From Parvularcula sp. LCG005 (GTDB taxonomy: Bacteria > Pseudomonadota > Alphaproteobacteria > Caulobacterales > Parvularculaceae), in NCBI RefSeq assembly GCF_032930845.1, contig NZ_CP136758.1:1441001-1505000 (forward strand): a stretch of 64,000 nucleotides of DNA, given 5' to 3'. The position numbers were made by a program, and so were the translations under genes. This document shows, in pieces, positions 1 to 8,228 of the stretch. Below the pieces are notes generated by a model. It made no database searches, was not told where the DNA came from, and was given only the letters and a program-made list of their open reading frames with translations. Position 1 is the first letter of the stretch, and every line of letters begins with the position of its first letter.

Positions 1-104
1 GCGTGGTCACCGTGATGATCCATCGTCTTTTCGTCGGCTGCATTGCTGCCGCCACAGGCAACGAGGGCCAAAACGGCTGGAATAGTGCAGAAAAGCTGTT
101 TCAT
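1..104 (-). CDS. Lipoprotein, N-terminal part only
   Basis: This gene reads leftward and runs off the window edge, so only about 34 codons are visible. The start ATG (complement of 102-104) has a good Shine-Dalgarno (complement of the cttctcc at 110-116). The peptide begins with a lipoprotein signal: a short Lys-containing n-region, a hydrophobic stretch and the lipobox LVACGG, then a polar segment containing HHGDH. It is therefore probably an outer- or inner-membrane-anchored periplasmic lipoprotein. The His-rich segment after the lipobox could bind metal, but that is a guess. It is divergent from gyrA, and its start codon overlaps an ATG in the gyrA frame, which argues that gyrA starts further downstream. 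Function unknown. Confidence 0.7.
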   Translation of the reverse strand, partial: MKQLFCTIPAVLALVACGGSNAADEKTMDHHGDH

Positions 105-195
105 GGGGTCTTCTCCTTTGGGTTTGCCTTGGCCTTCGGGCGCATCAAATGCTACACCGGAAGCCAATGATTCTGACGAAGACATAGGGCACAGC

Positions 196-2988
196 GTGGC
201 TGACGACCAATCCGACGACACTCCAGAAGAAAATAATGACACAGGCGCTCCTTCCGGCGGCGTGGGCGCCGGCCTGCCGCCGGGTATCAGCCCGATTTCC
301 ATCACGGAAGAGATGGAGCGGTCCTATCTCGACTACGCCATGTCGGTCATTGTCAGCCGGGCCATTCCCGATGCACGGGACGGGCTGAAGCCGGTTCACC
401 GGCGCATCCTGTGGTCGATGCACGAAAACGGCTTTGAGTGGAACAAGCCCTACAAGAAGTCGGCAAACGTCGTCGGTGACGTGATGGGTAAGTACCACCC
501 TCACGGCGACTCAGCGATCTATGACGCTCTTGTCCGGATGGCGCAGCCCTTTGCGATGCGCCTGCCACTCCTCGACGGGCAGGGGAATTTCGGCTCCATC
601 GATGGCGATCCGCCGGCGGCCATGCGTTACACGGAAGTCCGGATGGCCAAGTCGGCCACGGCGCTTCTGGAAGACATCGACAAGGAAACCGTCGACAAGC
701 AGGAGAACTATGACGGCTCAAAAAGTGAGCCCGTCGTCCTGCCTGCCAAATTCCCCAACCTCCTCGTCAATGGTGCTGGCGGCATTGCTGTCGGCATGGC
801 AACGAACATTCCGCCGCACAATCTTGGCGAGATCATCAATGCTACGGTCAAGCTGATCGATGAGCCGCAAACGACCGATATCGAACTGCTGGAGATTGTT
901 CCGGGCCCTGACTTCCCCACGGGTGCGTCAATTCTTGGACGTTCCGGCGCGCGCCAGGCGCTGCTGACGGGCCGCGGCTCCGTTGTCATGCGCGGCCGGA
1001 CCTATATCGAAGAGATTCGCAAGGACCGCTACGCCATCATCGTCACCGAAGTGCCGTATCAGGTGAACAAGGCGTCCATGGTGGAGCGGATTGCCGGCCT
1101 TGTTCGCGAGAAAAAAGTTGAGGGCATCGCCGATCTGCGCGACGAGTCCGATCGTCACGGTATCCGCGTGGTGATCGAGCTGAAGCGTGACGCCAATGCC
1201 GAGGTGGTGCTGAACAATCTCTACAAGCAGAGCCCACTCCAGACGTCGTTCGCTTACAACATGCTGGCGCTGAACGCCGGACGCCCAGAGCAGATGACGC
1301 TGAAGAGCGTGCTGGTTAGCTTCATCCGCTTCCGTGAAGAGGTCATCACCAAGCGGACAAAGTTCGAACTGAACAAGGCGCGCGATCGCGCCCACGTCCT
1401 CGCTGGTCTCGCCATCGCCGTTGCCAACATCGATGACGTGGTGAAACTGATCCGCCATGCGCCGAACCCCGCTGTTGCCAAGGAACAGCTGATGGACCGC
1501 GACTGGCCGGCCAAGGATCTTGCGCCAATGGTCGCGCTGGTGGCCGATCCGCGTCACACGCTGAAGTCCGACGGTACGCTGCGCCTGTCGGAAACCCAGG
1601 CAAAAGCCATTCTCGATCTGCGCCTGCAACGCCTGACCGGCCTGGGCCGCGATGAAATCGGTGATGAGCTGAAGTCTCTGGCCGACAAGATCGAGGACTA
1701 TCTCGACATCCTGCGCAATCGCGACCGCGTCATGACCATCATCAAGGACGAGCTGACGACGTACCGGGACGAATTTGCGAACCCGCGCCGGTCGGACTTC
1801 ATCGACGCCGTGGAGATGGAAGACGAAGACCTGATCGCCCAGGAAGACATGGTCGTGACGGTCACCCACGGCGGTTATGTGAAGCGAACCGCGCTCGACA
1901 CCTATCGTGCACAACGGCGCGGCGGCAAAGGCCGCTCCGGCATGGCGATGAAGGACGAAGATTTCATTTCCCAGATCTTTGTCGGCAACACGCACACGCC
2001 GCTCCTTTTCTTCACGGACAAGGGCATGGCCTACAAGCTCAAGCTCTGGCGCCTGCCAGAAGGCGCGCCGACGGCCCGGGGCAAGGCGTTCATCAATCTC
2101 TTGCCGCTGGATCAGGAAGAGCGGGTGACCAACATCCTGCCGCTGCCGACGGACGAGAAAGAGTGGGCGAAGATGGATATCATCTTCGCAACGGCGTCCG
2201 GCAACGTTCGACGCAACAATCTCAGCGACTTCACGAATGTGAATAAGGCCGGCAAGATCGCCATGAAGCTCGACGAAGGCGATGTTCTGGTCGATGTAGA
2301 AGTGGCGCGCGAAGATAACGACATCATGCTGACCACAGCGCACGGTATGGCCATCCGCTTCCCCGTGGATGCGGTACGGGTGTTCAGTGGTCGGACGTCT
2401 ACCGGTGTACGCGGTGTTCGCCTTGCCGAAGGCGGCAAGCTCGGCGCTGACCGGGTGATCTCCATGGCGATCCTGCATCACTTCGATACGACATCCGAGG
2501 AATCGAAATCCTATCTGAAGCGCGCGGCGGCCCTGCGTCGCGCCAAAGGGGAGGGCGAGACCGAAGGCTCTGACATGGACGAGGAGACCGTCGACGTTGA
2601 CATGACCGACGAACGCTTTGCGCAATTTGAGGCGGCAGAGCAGTTCATTCTGACTGTCACCGAGAACGGCTATGGCAAGCGCTCATCGTCCTTCGAATAT
2701 CGTGTCTCCGGCCGAGGCGGGAAGGGCATCATCGGCATCGTCGCCAATGAGCGAAACGGCAAGGTGACAGCCGCCTTCCCGGTCGATCACAATGACGAGA
2801 TCATGCTGGTCACCGATGGCGGACAGCTGATCCGCACTCCGGTGGCCGACATCCGCATCGCTGGACGCAACACCCAAGGCGTGAAGGTCATCACCACCCG
2901 CGAGGGCGAGCATGTTGTCTCGGTCGAGCATGTGCCGGAGTCCGAGACCTCTGATGAGATCGAGGTTGGCGACGAGGGAGCTGAGTAA
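196..2988 (+). CDS. gyrA: DNA gyrase subunit A
   Basis: This is the breakage-reunion subunit of DNA gyrase, which works with GyrB to introduce negative supercoils. The winged-helix/tower core begins at the SYLDYAMSV motif. The active-site Tyr lies in AMRYTEVRM (codon 628-630). The quinolone-determining segment [10 protein letters not shown] keeps Ser (511-513) and Asp (523-525), so no resistance substitution is visible. The C-terminal beta-pinwheel carries the GyrA box QRRGGKG (about 1912-1932) and an acidic insert (about 2500-2640). The open frame extends upstream to 43, but that region overlaps the divergent lipoprotein start. GTG at 196, with AGGG six bases before it, gives an acidic Hyphomonas-like N-terminus of about 930 residues in total. 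ATG 103 is the alternative. The gene abuts coaD. Confidence 0.95.
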   Translation: MADDQSDDTPEENNDTGAPSGGVGAGLPPGISPISITEEMERSYLDYAMSVIVSRAIPDARDGLKPVHRRILWSMHENGFEWNKPYKKSANVVGDVMGKYHPHGDSAIYDALVRMAQPFAMRLPLLDGQGNFGSIDGDPPAAMRYTEVRMAKSATALLEDIDKETVDKQENYDGSKSEPVVLPAKFPNLLVNGAGGIAVGMATNIPPHNLGEIINATVKLIDEPQTTDIELLEIVPGPDFPTGASILGRSGARQALLTGRGSVVMRGRTYIEEIRKDRYAIIVTEVPYQVNKASMVERIAGLVREKKVEGIADLRDESDRHGIRVVIELKRDANAEVVLNNLYKQSPLQTSFAYNMLALNAGRPEQMTLKSVLVSFIRFREEVITKRTKFELNKARDRAHVLAGLAIAVANIDDVVKLIRHAPNPAVAKEQLMDRDWPAKDLAPMVALVADPRHTLKSDGTLRLSETQAKAILDLRLQRLTGLGRDEIGDELKSLADKIEDYLDILRNRDRVMTIIKDELTTYRDEFANPRRSDFIDAVEMEDEDLIAQEDMVVTVTHGGYVKRTALDTYRAQRRGGKGRSGMAMKDEDFISQIFVGNTHTPLLFFTDKGMAYKLKLWRLPEGAPTARGKAFINLLPLDQEERVTNILPLPTDEKEWAKMDIIFATASGNVRRNNLSDFTNVNKAGKIAMKLDEGDVLVDVEVAREDNDIMLTTAHGMAIRFPVDAVRVFSGRTSTGVRGVRLAEGGKLGADRVISMAILHHFDTTSEESKSYLKRAAALRRAKGEGETEGSDMDEETVDVDMTDERFAQFEAAEQFILTVTENGYGKRSSSFEYRVSGRGGKGIIGIVANERNGKVTAAFPVDHNDEIMLVTDGGQLIRTPVADIRIAGRNTQGVKVITTREGEHVVSVEHVPESETSDEIEVGDEGAE

Positions 2989-3486
2989 ATGACCAAGATC
3001 GTCGGCCTCTATCCCGGAACGTTTGATCCCATTACCAAGGGGCACACGGATATCATCCGCCGGGCGGCGAAGCTGGTCGATCACCTGGTCATCGGCGTTG
3101 CGATCAACGAACAGAAACGCCCGCTCTTCTCCCTTGATGAGCGGGTGGACATGATCAAGGACGCGGTTGCGGAATTCGACGAGGGTGCTCGTGCCGCTGT
3201 CACGGTCGAGCCGTTCGATGACCTGCTCATGTCCTTCGCCGAGAAGAAAGGCGTCACCATGATCATTCGCGGCCTGCGGGCTGTGTCTGACTTCGAATAT
3301 GAATTCCAGATGGTCGGCATGAACTCGTTCCTCAACGACGAAATTGAGACCGTCTTCTTGATGGCCGATCCCCAATATCAGGCCATTGCATCGAAGCTGG
3401 TCAAGGAAATTGCGCGGCTGGGCGGGAAGATCGATGACTTCCTGCCGCCCAGTGTGGTCCCGAAACTGATCGCAAAATACAGCTGA
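2989..3486 (+). CDS. coaD: Phosphopantetheine adenylyltransferase
   Basis: The enzyme transfers AMP from ATP to 4'-phosphopantetheine, giving dephospho-CoA in the penultimate step of cytosolic coenzyme A synthesis. The 165-residue protein has the usual family length. It shows the nucleotidyltransferase start YPGTFDPITKGH, in which TKGH is the T/HxGH nucleotide-binding motif. The conserved RGLRAVSDFEYE segment and a C-terminal region matching the ISSTLVKEI motif (IASKLVKEI here) follow. The ATG directly follows the gyrA TAA with no spacer, so the two genes are cotranscribed and probably translationally linked. This gyrA-coaD neighbourhood is common in Alphaproteobacteria. Confidence 0.97.
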   Translation: MTKIVGLYPGTFDPITKGHTDIIRRAAKLVDHLVIGVAINEQKRPLFSLDERVDMIKDAVAEFDEGARAAVTVEPFDDLLMSFAEKKGVTMIIRGLRAVSDFEYEFQMVGMNSFLNDEIETVFLMADPQYQAIASKLVKEIARLGGKIDDFLPPSVVPKLIAKYS

Positions 3487-3860
3487 TTTCGGGCCAGCGG
3501 ATCATTCCCTCACGGAACTTTTCAGTCAGGCACAGTGCTCTGAGGCCGCATTATTTCGTCTGACGTGGCGGATTCGCTCGCGCAAAGGTTGTAAAATCTA
3601 TGCCCGGCCGAAATCAATTTCTCGCTGCCGTTCACCATAAGATGGTTAGCGCAATATTATCGGCACAAAGACCAAGCTTAATTCTCGCCTGAAATTACTC
3701 AATATTGCCAGTGGCTTGGATGTTTATCGGTATCTCGCCGAGCGTTTTGCAATTTTTGGCAACGGTCAAAAATTCTCGCCCCATCGTAAACTGAATGTTC
3801 ACGCCCGGGATGCATTCATGATGACAGTACAACCTCTAGAGGAGTGAGGACGCCGTCATC
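3487..3860. other. Intergenic region before the signalling operon
   Basis: This 374-base, comparatively AT-rich stretch lies between coaD and the first receiver gene. I see no ORF with coding character and no tRNA or rRNA. It contains a perfect 10-bp palindrome CCTCTAGAGG at 3833-3842 close to the Shine-Dalgarno region of the next gene (TGAGGA at 3845-3850). I could not identify a convincing sigma-70 or ECF promoter by eye. It most likely holds the promoter of the 3861-6644 operon. Confidence 0.4.
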
Positions 3861-4292
3861 ATGGTAGCGAAGTCTTTAAATGTGTTGGTCGTGGATGATA
3901 GTGATGCGGACGCATTCACGATCTCGGCATGTCTCGATTCCTGTCCGGACGTCGCCGACTACATGCGGGCGAGGGATGGCCAGGAAGCCCTTGAGATCCT
4001 GCTGACCAGTCAGTTCAAACCAGACCTGATTCTGCTCGATCTGAACATGCCGCGGATCGACGGCTTTGGTTTCATTCATCATTATGAAGAGAACTCATCG
4101 CGGTCATGCAAGATCGCCATCCTGTCAACGTCAGGCAGCGGCACGGACTATCACCGCGCCGTCCTGCGCAATGCGAAGACCTACATCGTGAAGCCGCCTA
4201 GAATGAGCCAGCTTCGCCGTACACTGAATGAGCTGTGCCGGTCTGTCCGGACCAATACACCGATCCCCCAACGATTTTTCTGTGCCGCGTAG
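3861..4292 (+). CDS. Stand-alone response regulator receiver (first)
   Basis: This is a 143-residue single-domain receiver with no output domain. It has the acidic pocket (VVDDSD, Asp12-Asp13), the phospho-acceptor Asp60 in LILLDLNMP, the Ser/Thr switch at Thr90 in LSTSG and the conserved Lys111 in IVKPP. Single-domain receivers of this type (Rcp1-like) usually act as phosphate carriers or output partners of phytochrome-type kinases; the kinase at 5454 belongs to that class. The Shine-Dalgarno TGAGGA lies ten bases upstream. It is the first gene of a four-gene operon, with 26 bases to the next gene. The cognate partner is inferred from position. Confidence 0.9.
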   Translation: MVAKSLNVLVVDDSDADAFTISACLDSCPDVADYMRARDGQEALEILLTSQFKPDLILLDLNMPRIDGFGFIHHYEENSSRSCKIAILSTSGSGTDYHRAVLRNAKTYIVKPPRMSQLRRTLNELCRSVRTNTPIPQRFFCAA

Positions 4293-4318
4293 ACATCAGT
4301 ACAAAATGGAGGTTCCCC

Positions 4319-4855
4319 ATGCACGCGCAACTTGCCATTCCATCGGGCTTTTCGGCGTCGGCGCCGAGCGATACACATCACAAAATTCCTCTCACGGAAT
4401 TTCTGGCCAGCAAGCCGCTTTCCATCATCACGGTGGATGATGATGATTTTGACCGTCGCCTTATCGCCGATTGTCTCGGCAAACACGGCTCGGTCACACA
4501 GGTTCGCTCATTTACAAGCGGGCAGGAGGCCTTGCGGGCGCTTTTCACTGATAGTCAGACACCAGACCTGATCCTGCTCGACATTTCGATGCCTGGCATG
4601 GATGGATTCGAAGTTCTGGGCCGCATGGGCAATGTCATCAATGACCACCAGATTCCCGTGGTCATGGTCTCATCATCTTGCAGGGGTGCTGATATCGAGC
4701 TGGCGCTGGAAACATTGGCCGCGGCCTATCTCGTCAAGCCGAGCAGCCTGTCCAAGCTGAAGGGCGCGCTTGATCAGGTCGTGACGGCCGTCGCGCAGGG
4801 CCGCCCTTTGCCATCCATCATCAACGGATCCGAGAAGGCCAAACCACTTCTTTGA
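4319..4855 (+). CDS. Stand-alone response regulator receiver (second)
   Basis: This is a 178-residue receiver protein. An approximately 33-residue N-terminal extension precedes the domain. The acidic pocket is ITVDDDDFD, the phospho-acceptor is Asp88 in LILLDISMPGMDGFE, a Ser-rich switch region follows (VMVSSS) and Lys140 lies in YLVKP. There is no DNA-binding or enzymatic output domain. I chose ATG 4319 because a perfect GGAGG (4308-4312) sits six bases upstream; a longer frame from 4235 would overlap the previous gene and lacks such a site. The protein is a paralogue of the receiver just upstream and is not a recent copy, since sequence identity is only in the motifs. It presumably competes for or relays phosphate from the kinase two genes downstream. 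Confidence 0.9.
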   Translation: MHAQLAIPSGFSASAPSDTHHKIPLTEFLASKPLSIITVDDDDFDRRLIADCLGKHGSVTQVRSFTSGQEALRALFTDSQTPDLILLDISMPGMDGFEVLGRMGNVINDHQIPVVMVSSSCRGADIELALETLAAAYLVKPSSLSKLKGALDQVVTAVAQGRPLPSIINGSEKAKPLL

Positions 4856-4878
4856 TACACCAACAGCAGGGGAGAGAC

Positions 4879-5457
4879 ATGGAAAACCAAATCAATCAGA
4901 ACATTGAGCGGTTTGCTGATATTGTCGTCAATCACGACAGGGAGGAATTCCTGGCCACACTGGTCGGCAAACTTGCTGGCACGCTCCAGGATTTTATCGG
5001 CATCGAGGAATCAAAAGGGTTCTTGACCCTTGTCGGCGCCGAAGTCGGTGAAAAAATGAGTGACGACTATCGTACGGCGCTCGATGTATCGCGGCTGGAT
5101 TCAGGCCAGATCGCCGCTGCGCTCGTGGACCTGCAGACGCGCATCAATGGCGCGTTTGAGGTGGTCGACATCGACCAGCGGCGGATCATCCTCCGCAATG
5201 GGCGGTGCCCCTTTATGGAGCATGGCGCCCGGCGAGATTCACTATGCCAGATCACATCATCCGTCTTCGGCCGACTGACCGCTGACAACAATGGCTATGC
5301 CAAAGTTGTCCTGAACCGGACGATTGCCGCGGGTGATGGCCATTGTGAAGTCGTCATCTTTCTCGACGACAGCGACCCGCGAGCGATACAGTACGGCGAC
5401 CAAGGCGATGAGTACTTTGAAGACCTGACCAAGCTACCCGAGGAGTTAGCGTCATGA
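4879..5457 (+). CDS. MetOD1 (methanogen output domain 1)-like protein
   Basis: This is a 192-residue soluble protein with a helical N-terminal half and a C-terminal mixed alpha/beta domain. The C-terminal part carries RNGRCPF, SLCQITSSVFGRL and GYAKVVLNRTI followed by GHCEVVIFL. This pattern, with three spaced Cys residues, resembles the methanogen output domain 1 (MetOD1) / V4R-like small-molecule domains that occur beside two-component genes. The assignment comes from motif memory and is moderately sure. The start ATG 4879 has the Shine-Dalgarno AGGGGAGAG directly before it. Its stop overlaps the kinase start (ATGA), so the two proteins are translationally coupled and probably made in equal amounts. 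A role as sensory partner of the kinase is an inference. The Cys residues could bind metal or heme. Confidence 0.65.
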   Translation: MENQINQNIERFADIVVNHDREEFLATLVGKLAGTLQDFIGIEESKGFLTLVGAEVGEKMSDDYRTALDVSRLDSGQIAAALVDLQTRINGAFEVVDIDQRRIILRNGRCPFMEHGARRDSLCQITSSVFGRLTADNNGYAKVVLNRTIAAGDGHCEVVIFLDDSDPRAIQYGDQGDEYFEDLTKLPEELAS

Positions 5458-6644
5458 GCCGGACCCATGCTGCCGAAACCGCTTTTGAAAATGCAGCCAA
5501 TGCGATCATTGTTGTCGATCACCTCGCTAACATCGTCGCAGCCAACCGGGTAGCGCGTCATCACTTCGGGTTTCCCTGTCCGGAAACGACGTCCAAGGAA
5601 CACCTGACTGAATTCCGCCATGTTCTGGCGGAGCAATTGCGCAATGACAAACGCATCAATGCGATGATCCAGCGGGCGTGCTGCAGCAATCGGCGATTGG
5701 TCTATCGGCCAGCGGAGGACATCAATCTGCGCTGTCCGCAGGCGGCCTATGAGTTCGTGCGCATCACACCCGCCAGCGAGGAACCACTCGTATCAATCGA
5801 GATTCATCCGCGCCAGATTGCGCTGTCCCGCATATTGGAGATGAAACGGGAGGTTCGGCGTCAGCAGGCCACAGCCTGCCTGCAGCACAAGAATGCGACC
5901 GCAATGGCAGAGGTCAATTCCATGCTCAACAGATTCGCTTTTGCCGCTGCCCATGACATCCAGGAACCTGTACGGATTATCTCGATTCTGACGGACATGC
6001 TTGAGGAGGAGCGTGATGAGATGTCGCCCGAAGAACTGGACAGATGCCTTCAGCAGCTGGGAGAACAGGCGCGAAGGGCCCGCGGTATCGTTGTTGACGT
6101 GCTGGAGTTCAGCCGCGTCCGGGAGCTGAAACCAGACTGGCACAGCACATCTCTCAATGCCGTCGTTGAGAATGCTCTCGACCACCATCGAGGTCAGCTC
6201 GACGCGCTCTCCTCGGAGCTCACGGTGGGCGACCTCGGCACTATTGAGGCCGATCCCAAACTGCTGACCATGCTGATCCAGAACCTTGTGTCGAACGCGA
6301 TCAAATATCGCCGTGGTGACAAGGTCGAGCTGACAATCGACACCGTCTACACGGACCTCTCTGTCGAATTGCGCGTCGCGGATAAAGGCCTCGGTTTCGA
6401 ACAGAAATACGCCAGCATGATCTTCGAAATATTCAAACGTCTGCATCGCAAAGATGAAATCTCAGGCACCGGCATCGGTCTGGCCCTCTGCAAGACAGTG
6501 GTCGACACCCATCGGGGTGAGATCTGGGCTACCGGCACGCCAGGCGAGGGGGCCTGTTTTCACATCAGATTGCCGATCCGCCAGGCCAGCCCGGCGGCGA
6601 TGGACCAACCGTCGATCCAAACCCTACGGTCCGTGGCGGCCTGA
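5454..6644 (+). CDS. PAS-containing soluble sensor histidine kinase
   Basis: This is a 396-residue cytosolic kinase with no membrane segment. An N-terminal PAS-like domain (roughly residues 5-110, motif AIIVVDHLANIVAANRVA) is followed by a HisKA dimerisation domain with phospho-acceptor His167 in AAHDIQEPVR. A complete HATPase_c domain follows: N box NLVSNAIKY, G1 ADKGLGF, F box IFEIFKRLH and G2 GTGIGLALCK. The HDIQEP box and FKRLHRKDE pattern match the phytochrome-associated (Cph1-like) kinase subfamily, whose partners are single-domain receivers like the two encoded upstream. The start overlaps the upstream stop by ATGA. No receiver or HPt is fused, so output must go through separate proteins. 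The signal sensed is unknown. Confidence 0.9.
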   Translation: MSRTHAAETAFENAANAIIVVDHLANIVAANRVARHHFGFPCPETTSKEHLTEFRHVLAEQLRNDKRINAMIQRACCSNRRLVYRPAEDINLRCPQAAYEFVRITPASEEPLVSIEIHPRQIALSRILEMKREVRRQQATACLQHKNATAMAEVNSMLNRFAFAAAHDIQEPVRIISILTDMLEEERDEMSPEELDRCLQQLGEQARRARGIVVDVLEFSRVRELKPDWHSTSLNAVVENALDHHRGQLDALSSELTVGDLGTIEADPKLLTMLIQNLVSNAIKYRRGDKVELTIDTVYTDLSVELRVADKGLGFEQKYASMIFEIFKRLHRKDEISGTGIGLALCKTVVDTHRGEIWATGTPGEGACFHIRLPIRQASPAAMDQPSIQTLRSVAA

Positions 6645-6654
6645 TGACAGAATT

Positions 6655-6687
6655 GCTGGGGAAAACCACCTGCTCGTTCCCCAGCAT
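6655..6687. repeat. 10-bp stem-loop after the histidine kinase
   Basis: TGCTGGGGAA (6655-6664) is perfectly complementary to TTCCCCAGCA (6678-6687), with a 13-base loop. It begins ten bases after the kinase stop codon. There is no U-tract behind it, so it is either a Rho-assisted terminator or a 3' stabilising hairpin. Confidence 0.5.
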
Positions 6688-6689
6688 GG

Positions 6690-6743
6690 CCCCGGAGCGG
6701 CAGGTCTGACTCCCGTCTCCTCCCCCACTGGCGCTCCGGGGCG
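6690..6743. repeat. 11-bp inverted repeat between kinase and cyclophilin genes
   Basis: GCCCCGGAGCG (6690-6700) pairs perfectly with CGCTCCGGGGC (6733-6743) across a 32-base spacer. It starts three bases after the preceding hairpin, so the spacer between the kinase and cyclophilin genes folds almost entirely. No T-run follows. Function is not evident. Confidence 0.45.
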
Positions 6744-6837
6744 CCTCTCCATCCCTTAACCCTGTTCCGCCTTTCCCCTTGGGGTCAAAACGGCTATCCC
6801 TGTCAAAACTCGGATCAGTGAAGAGGGCGTACTATCC

Positions 6838-7734
6838 ATGATCATGCTGAAAGCAGGCTTGCTGGCCGCGTCATTGGTCGGCACGGCAGTGGCGCAACCG
6901 GCCCCGACGGCCAATGCACCAAAATCGCCGGCAACTATTCTCGAAGAGGCTCCGGCACAGGACTGGGTCACGATCGAACCAGAAAATCTGCTGGTCATGG
7001 AATTGCCATCCGGCCCGATGGTCATTGAAATGCGGCCCGATCTGGCGCCCAAACATGTCCAACGAATCAAGGCGTTGACCCGTGAGGGTTTCTACGACGG
7101 CGTGACCTTCCACCGCGTCATTGATGGCTTCATGGCGCAGGGCGGTGACCCGACCGGCACCGGTAAAGGCGGCTCTGAACTCGGCAATGTCGAAGGGGAG
7201 TTCGTTCGCGAAGCGACAACCATTGCTAACAAGCACATGATCGGCCGCGATGACCGCGCAGCCGCCGTGGGCTTTGTCGGGACCGTGCCAGTGGGCACCC
7301 AGTCGCCGACCTTGCCCAAATTTCTTGCCCAGAATGACTATGCCCTTTGGGGTCTGCACTGCCAGGGCGTGATGTCCATGGCACGCGCCGGTGATCCCAA
7401 CAGCGCCGACAGCCAGTTTTTCGTGATGTTCGGCGACAGCCGTAACGGTCTCGATCAGGGCTATACGGTCTGGGGTAAGGTCGTGGATGGCTATTTCAAT
7501 GCCCGACGCATCAGCCGCGGTGAGCCGCCTGTGCGTCCAACCCCCATCGTCCGCATGCGCGTCATGGCGGACATTCCGGCTTCTGAGCAGGAAACGGTCG
7601 AATATCTCGATCCCGGTTCAGAGGCGTTCAAGGACTATCTCGTTGCCCGCAGAGCCATGCGCCCTGACGGCTATGTAAAAGACATGTGCGGTATCGACGT
7701 GCCGGTCCGAATCAATGGTGAGCTACCTGAATGA
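6838..7734 (+). CDS. Exported cyclophilin-type peptidyl-prolyl isomerase
   Basis: This enzyme catalyses cis-trans isomerisation of Xaa-Pro bonds and is predicted to act in the periplasm. Residues 1-20 form a Sec signal peptide with likely cleavage after AVA (before QPAP). The cyclophilin domain follows, with FYDGVTFHRVIDGFMAQGGD, the core SADSQFFVMF and a conserved WGKVVDGY. An insert of about 35 residues separates the GGSE segment from the core, and a long C-terminal tail gives 298 residues in total, larger than PpiA. AGAGGG (6822-6827) precedes the ATG; ATG 6844 is an alternative. The stop overlaps the next cyclophilin start (ATGA), so exported and cytosolic paralogues are made from one transcript. 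Confidence 0.93.
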   Translation: MIMLKAGLLAASLVGTAVAQPAPTANAPKSPATILEEAPAQDWVTIEPENLLVMELPSGPMVIEMRPDLAPKHVQRIKALTREGFYDGVTFHRVIDGFMAQGGDPTGTGKGGSELGNVEGEFVREATTIANKHMIGRDDRAAAVGFVGTVPVGTQSPTLPKFLAQNDYALWGLHCQGVMSMARAGDPNSADSQFFVMFGDSRNGLDQGYTVWGKVVDGYFNARRISRGEPPVRPTPIVRMRVMADIPASEQETVEYLDPGSEAFKDYLVARRAMRPDGYVKDMCGIDVPVRINGELPE

Positions 7735-8177
7735 CAAAACTGAAACTCCAATTGGAAACCGGCGACGTTGTCATCGAGACATTCGATGACAAGGCGCCAA
7801 AACACGTCGAGCAAATCACGCGTCTGGCCGAGGACGGCTTCTACGACGATCTGACCTTCCACCGCGTCATTGACGGCTTCATGGCCCAGGGCGGTTGCCC
7901 GAATGGCACCGGCATGGGCGGCGCGGATGAGAATATCCCGGCGGAATTCAACGATGTATCACACGTCGAAGGCGTGTGCTCTATGGCCCGCGCTCAGGAT
8001 CCAAATTCAGCATCGAGCCAGTTCTTCATCTGCCTCGACGACGCCAGCTTCCTCGACAATCAGTATACGGCCTGGGGTCGTGTGGTTGAAGGCATGGAGC
8101 ATGTGCACGCTATCGAAAAAGGTGAGCCGCCACGCAAGCCAACCAAAATCATTTCGTTCCGCAGGATGGACAGCTAA
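7731..8177 (+). CDS. Cytosolic cyclophilin peptidyl-prolyl isomerase
   Basis: This is a 148-residue PpiB-like cyclophilin without a signal peptide. It carries the canonical segments FYDDLTFHRVIDGFMAQGGC, SMARAQDPNSASSQFFI and WGRVVEGMEHV. The Arg of FHRV and the QFF element are the expected active-site residues of the family. It overlaps the exported paralogue upstream by four bases (ATGA), and the two share the same core motifs, which suggests an old tandem duplication with one copy redirected to the periplasm. A general folding role is likely. Confidence 0.95.
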   Translation: MTKLKLQLETGDVVIETFDDKAPKHVEQITRLAEDGFYDDLTFHRVIDGFMAQGGCPNGTGMGGADENIPAEFNDVSHVEGVCSMARAQDPNSASSQFFICLDDASFLDNQYTAWGRVVEGMEHVHAIEKGEPPRKPTKIISFRRMDS

Positions 8178-8191
8178 TTTTCGCTTCCTAT

Positions 8192-8223
8192 CTCCTTGGA
8201 AGTCATCTTCGACTTCCAAGGAG
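8192..8223 (+). promoter_or_regulatory. Perfect hairpin enclosing the Shine-Dalgarno of the OYE gene
   Basis: CTCCTTGGAAGTC (8192-8204) is fully complementary to GACTTCCAAGGAG (8211-8223), with the six-base loop ATCTTC. The right arm contains the whole AAGGAG ribosome-binding site (8218-8223), five bases before the ATG at 8229. In RNA this stem would hide the ribosome site; as DNA it is also a good operator-type palindrome. Confidence 0.7.
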
Positions 8224-8228
8224 CTATC

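Noticed and set aside
43-195. gyrA start at 43 or ATG 103
   Set aside because: This stretch overlaps the start and ribosome site of a clear divergent lipoprotein gene and lacks its own ribosome site; GTG 196 fits better.
928-2625. Long minus-strand open frame (565 codons) opposite gyrA
   Set aside because: It is a shadow of gyrA codon bias in high-GC DNA: residues are His/Arg/Val/Leu-rich, no known motif, and gyrA is certain.
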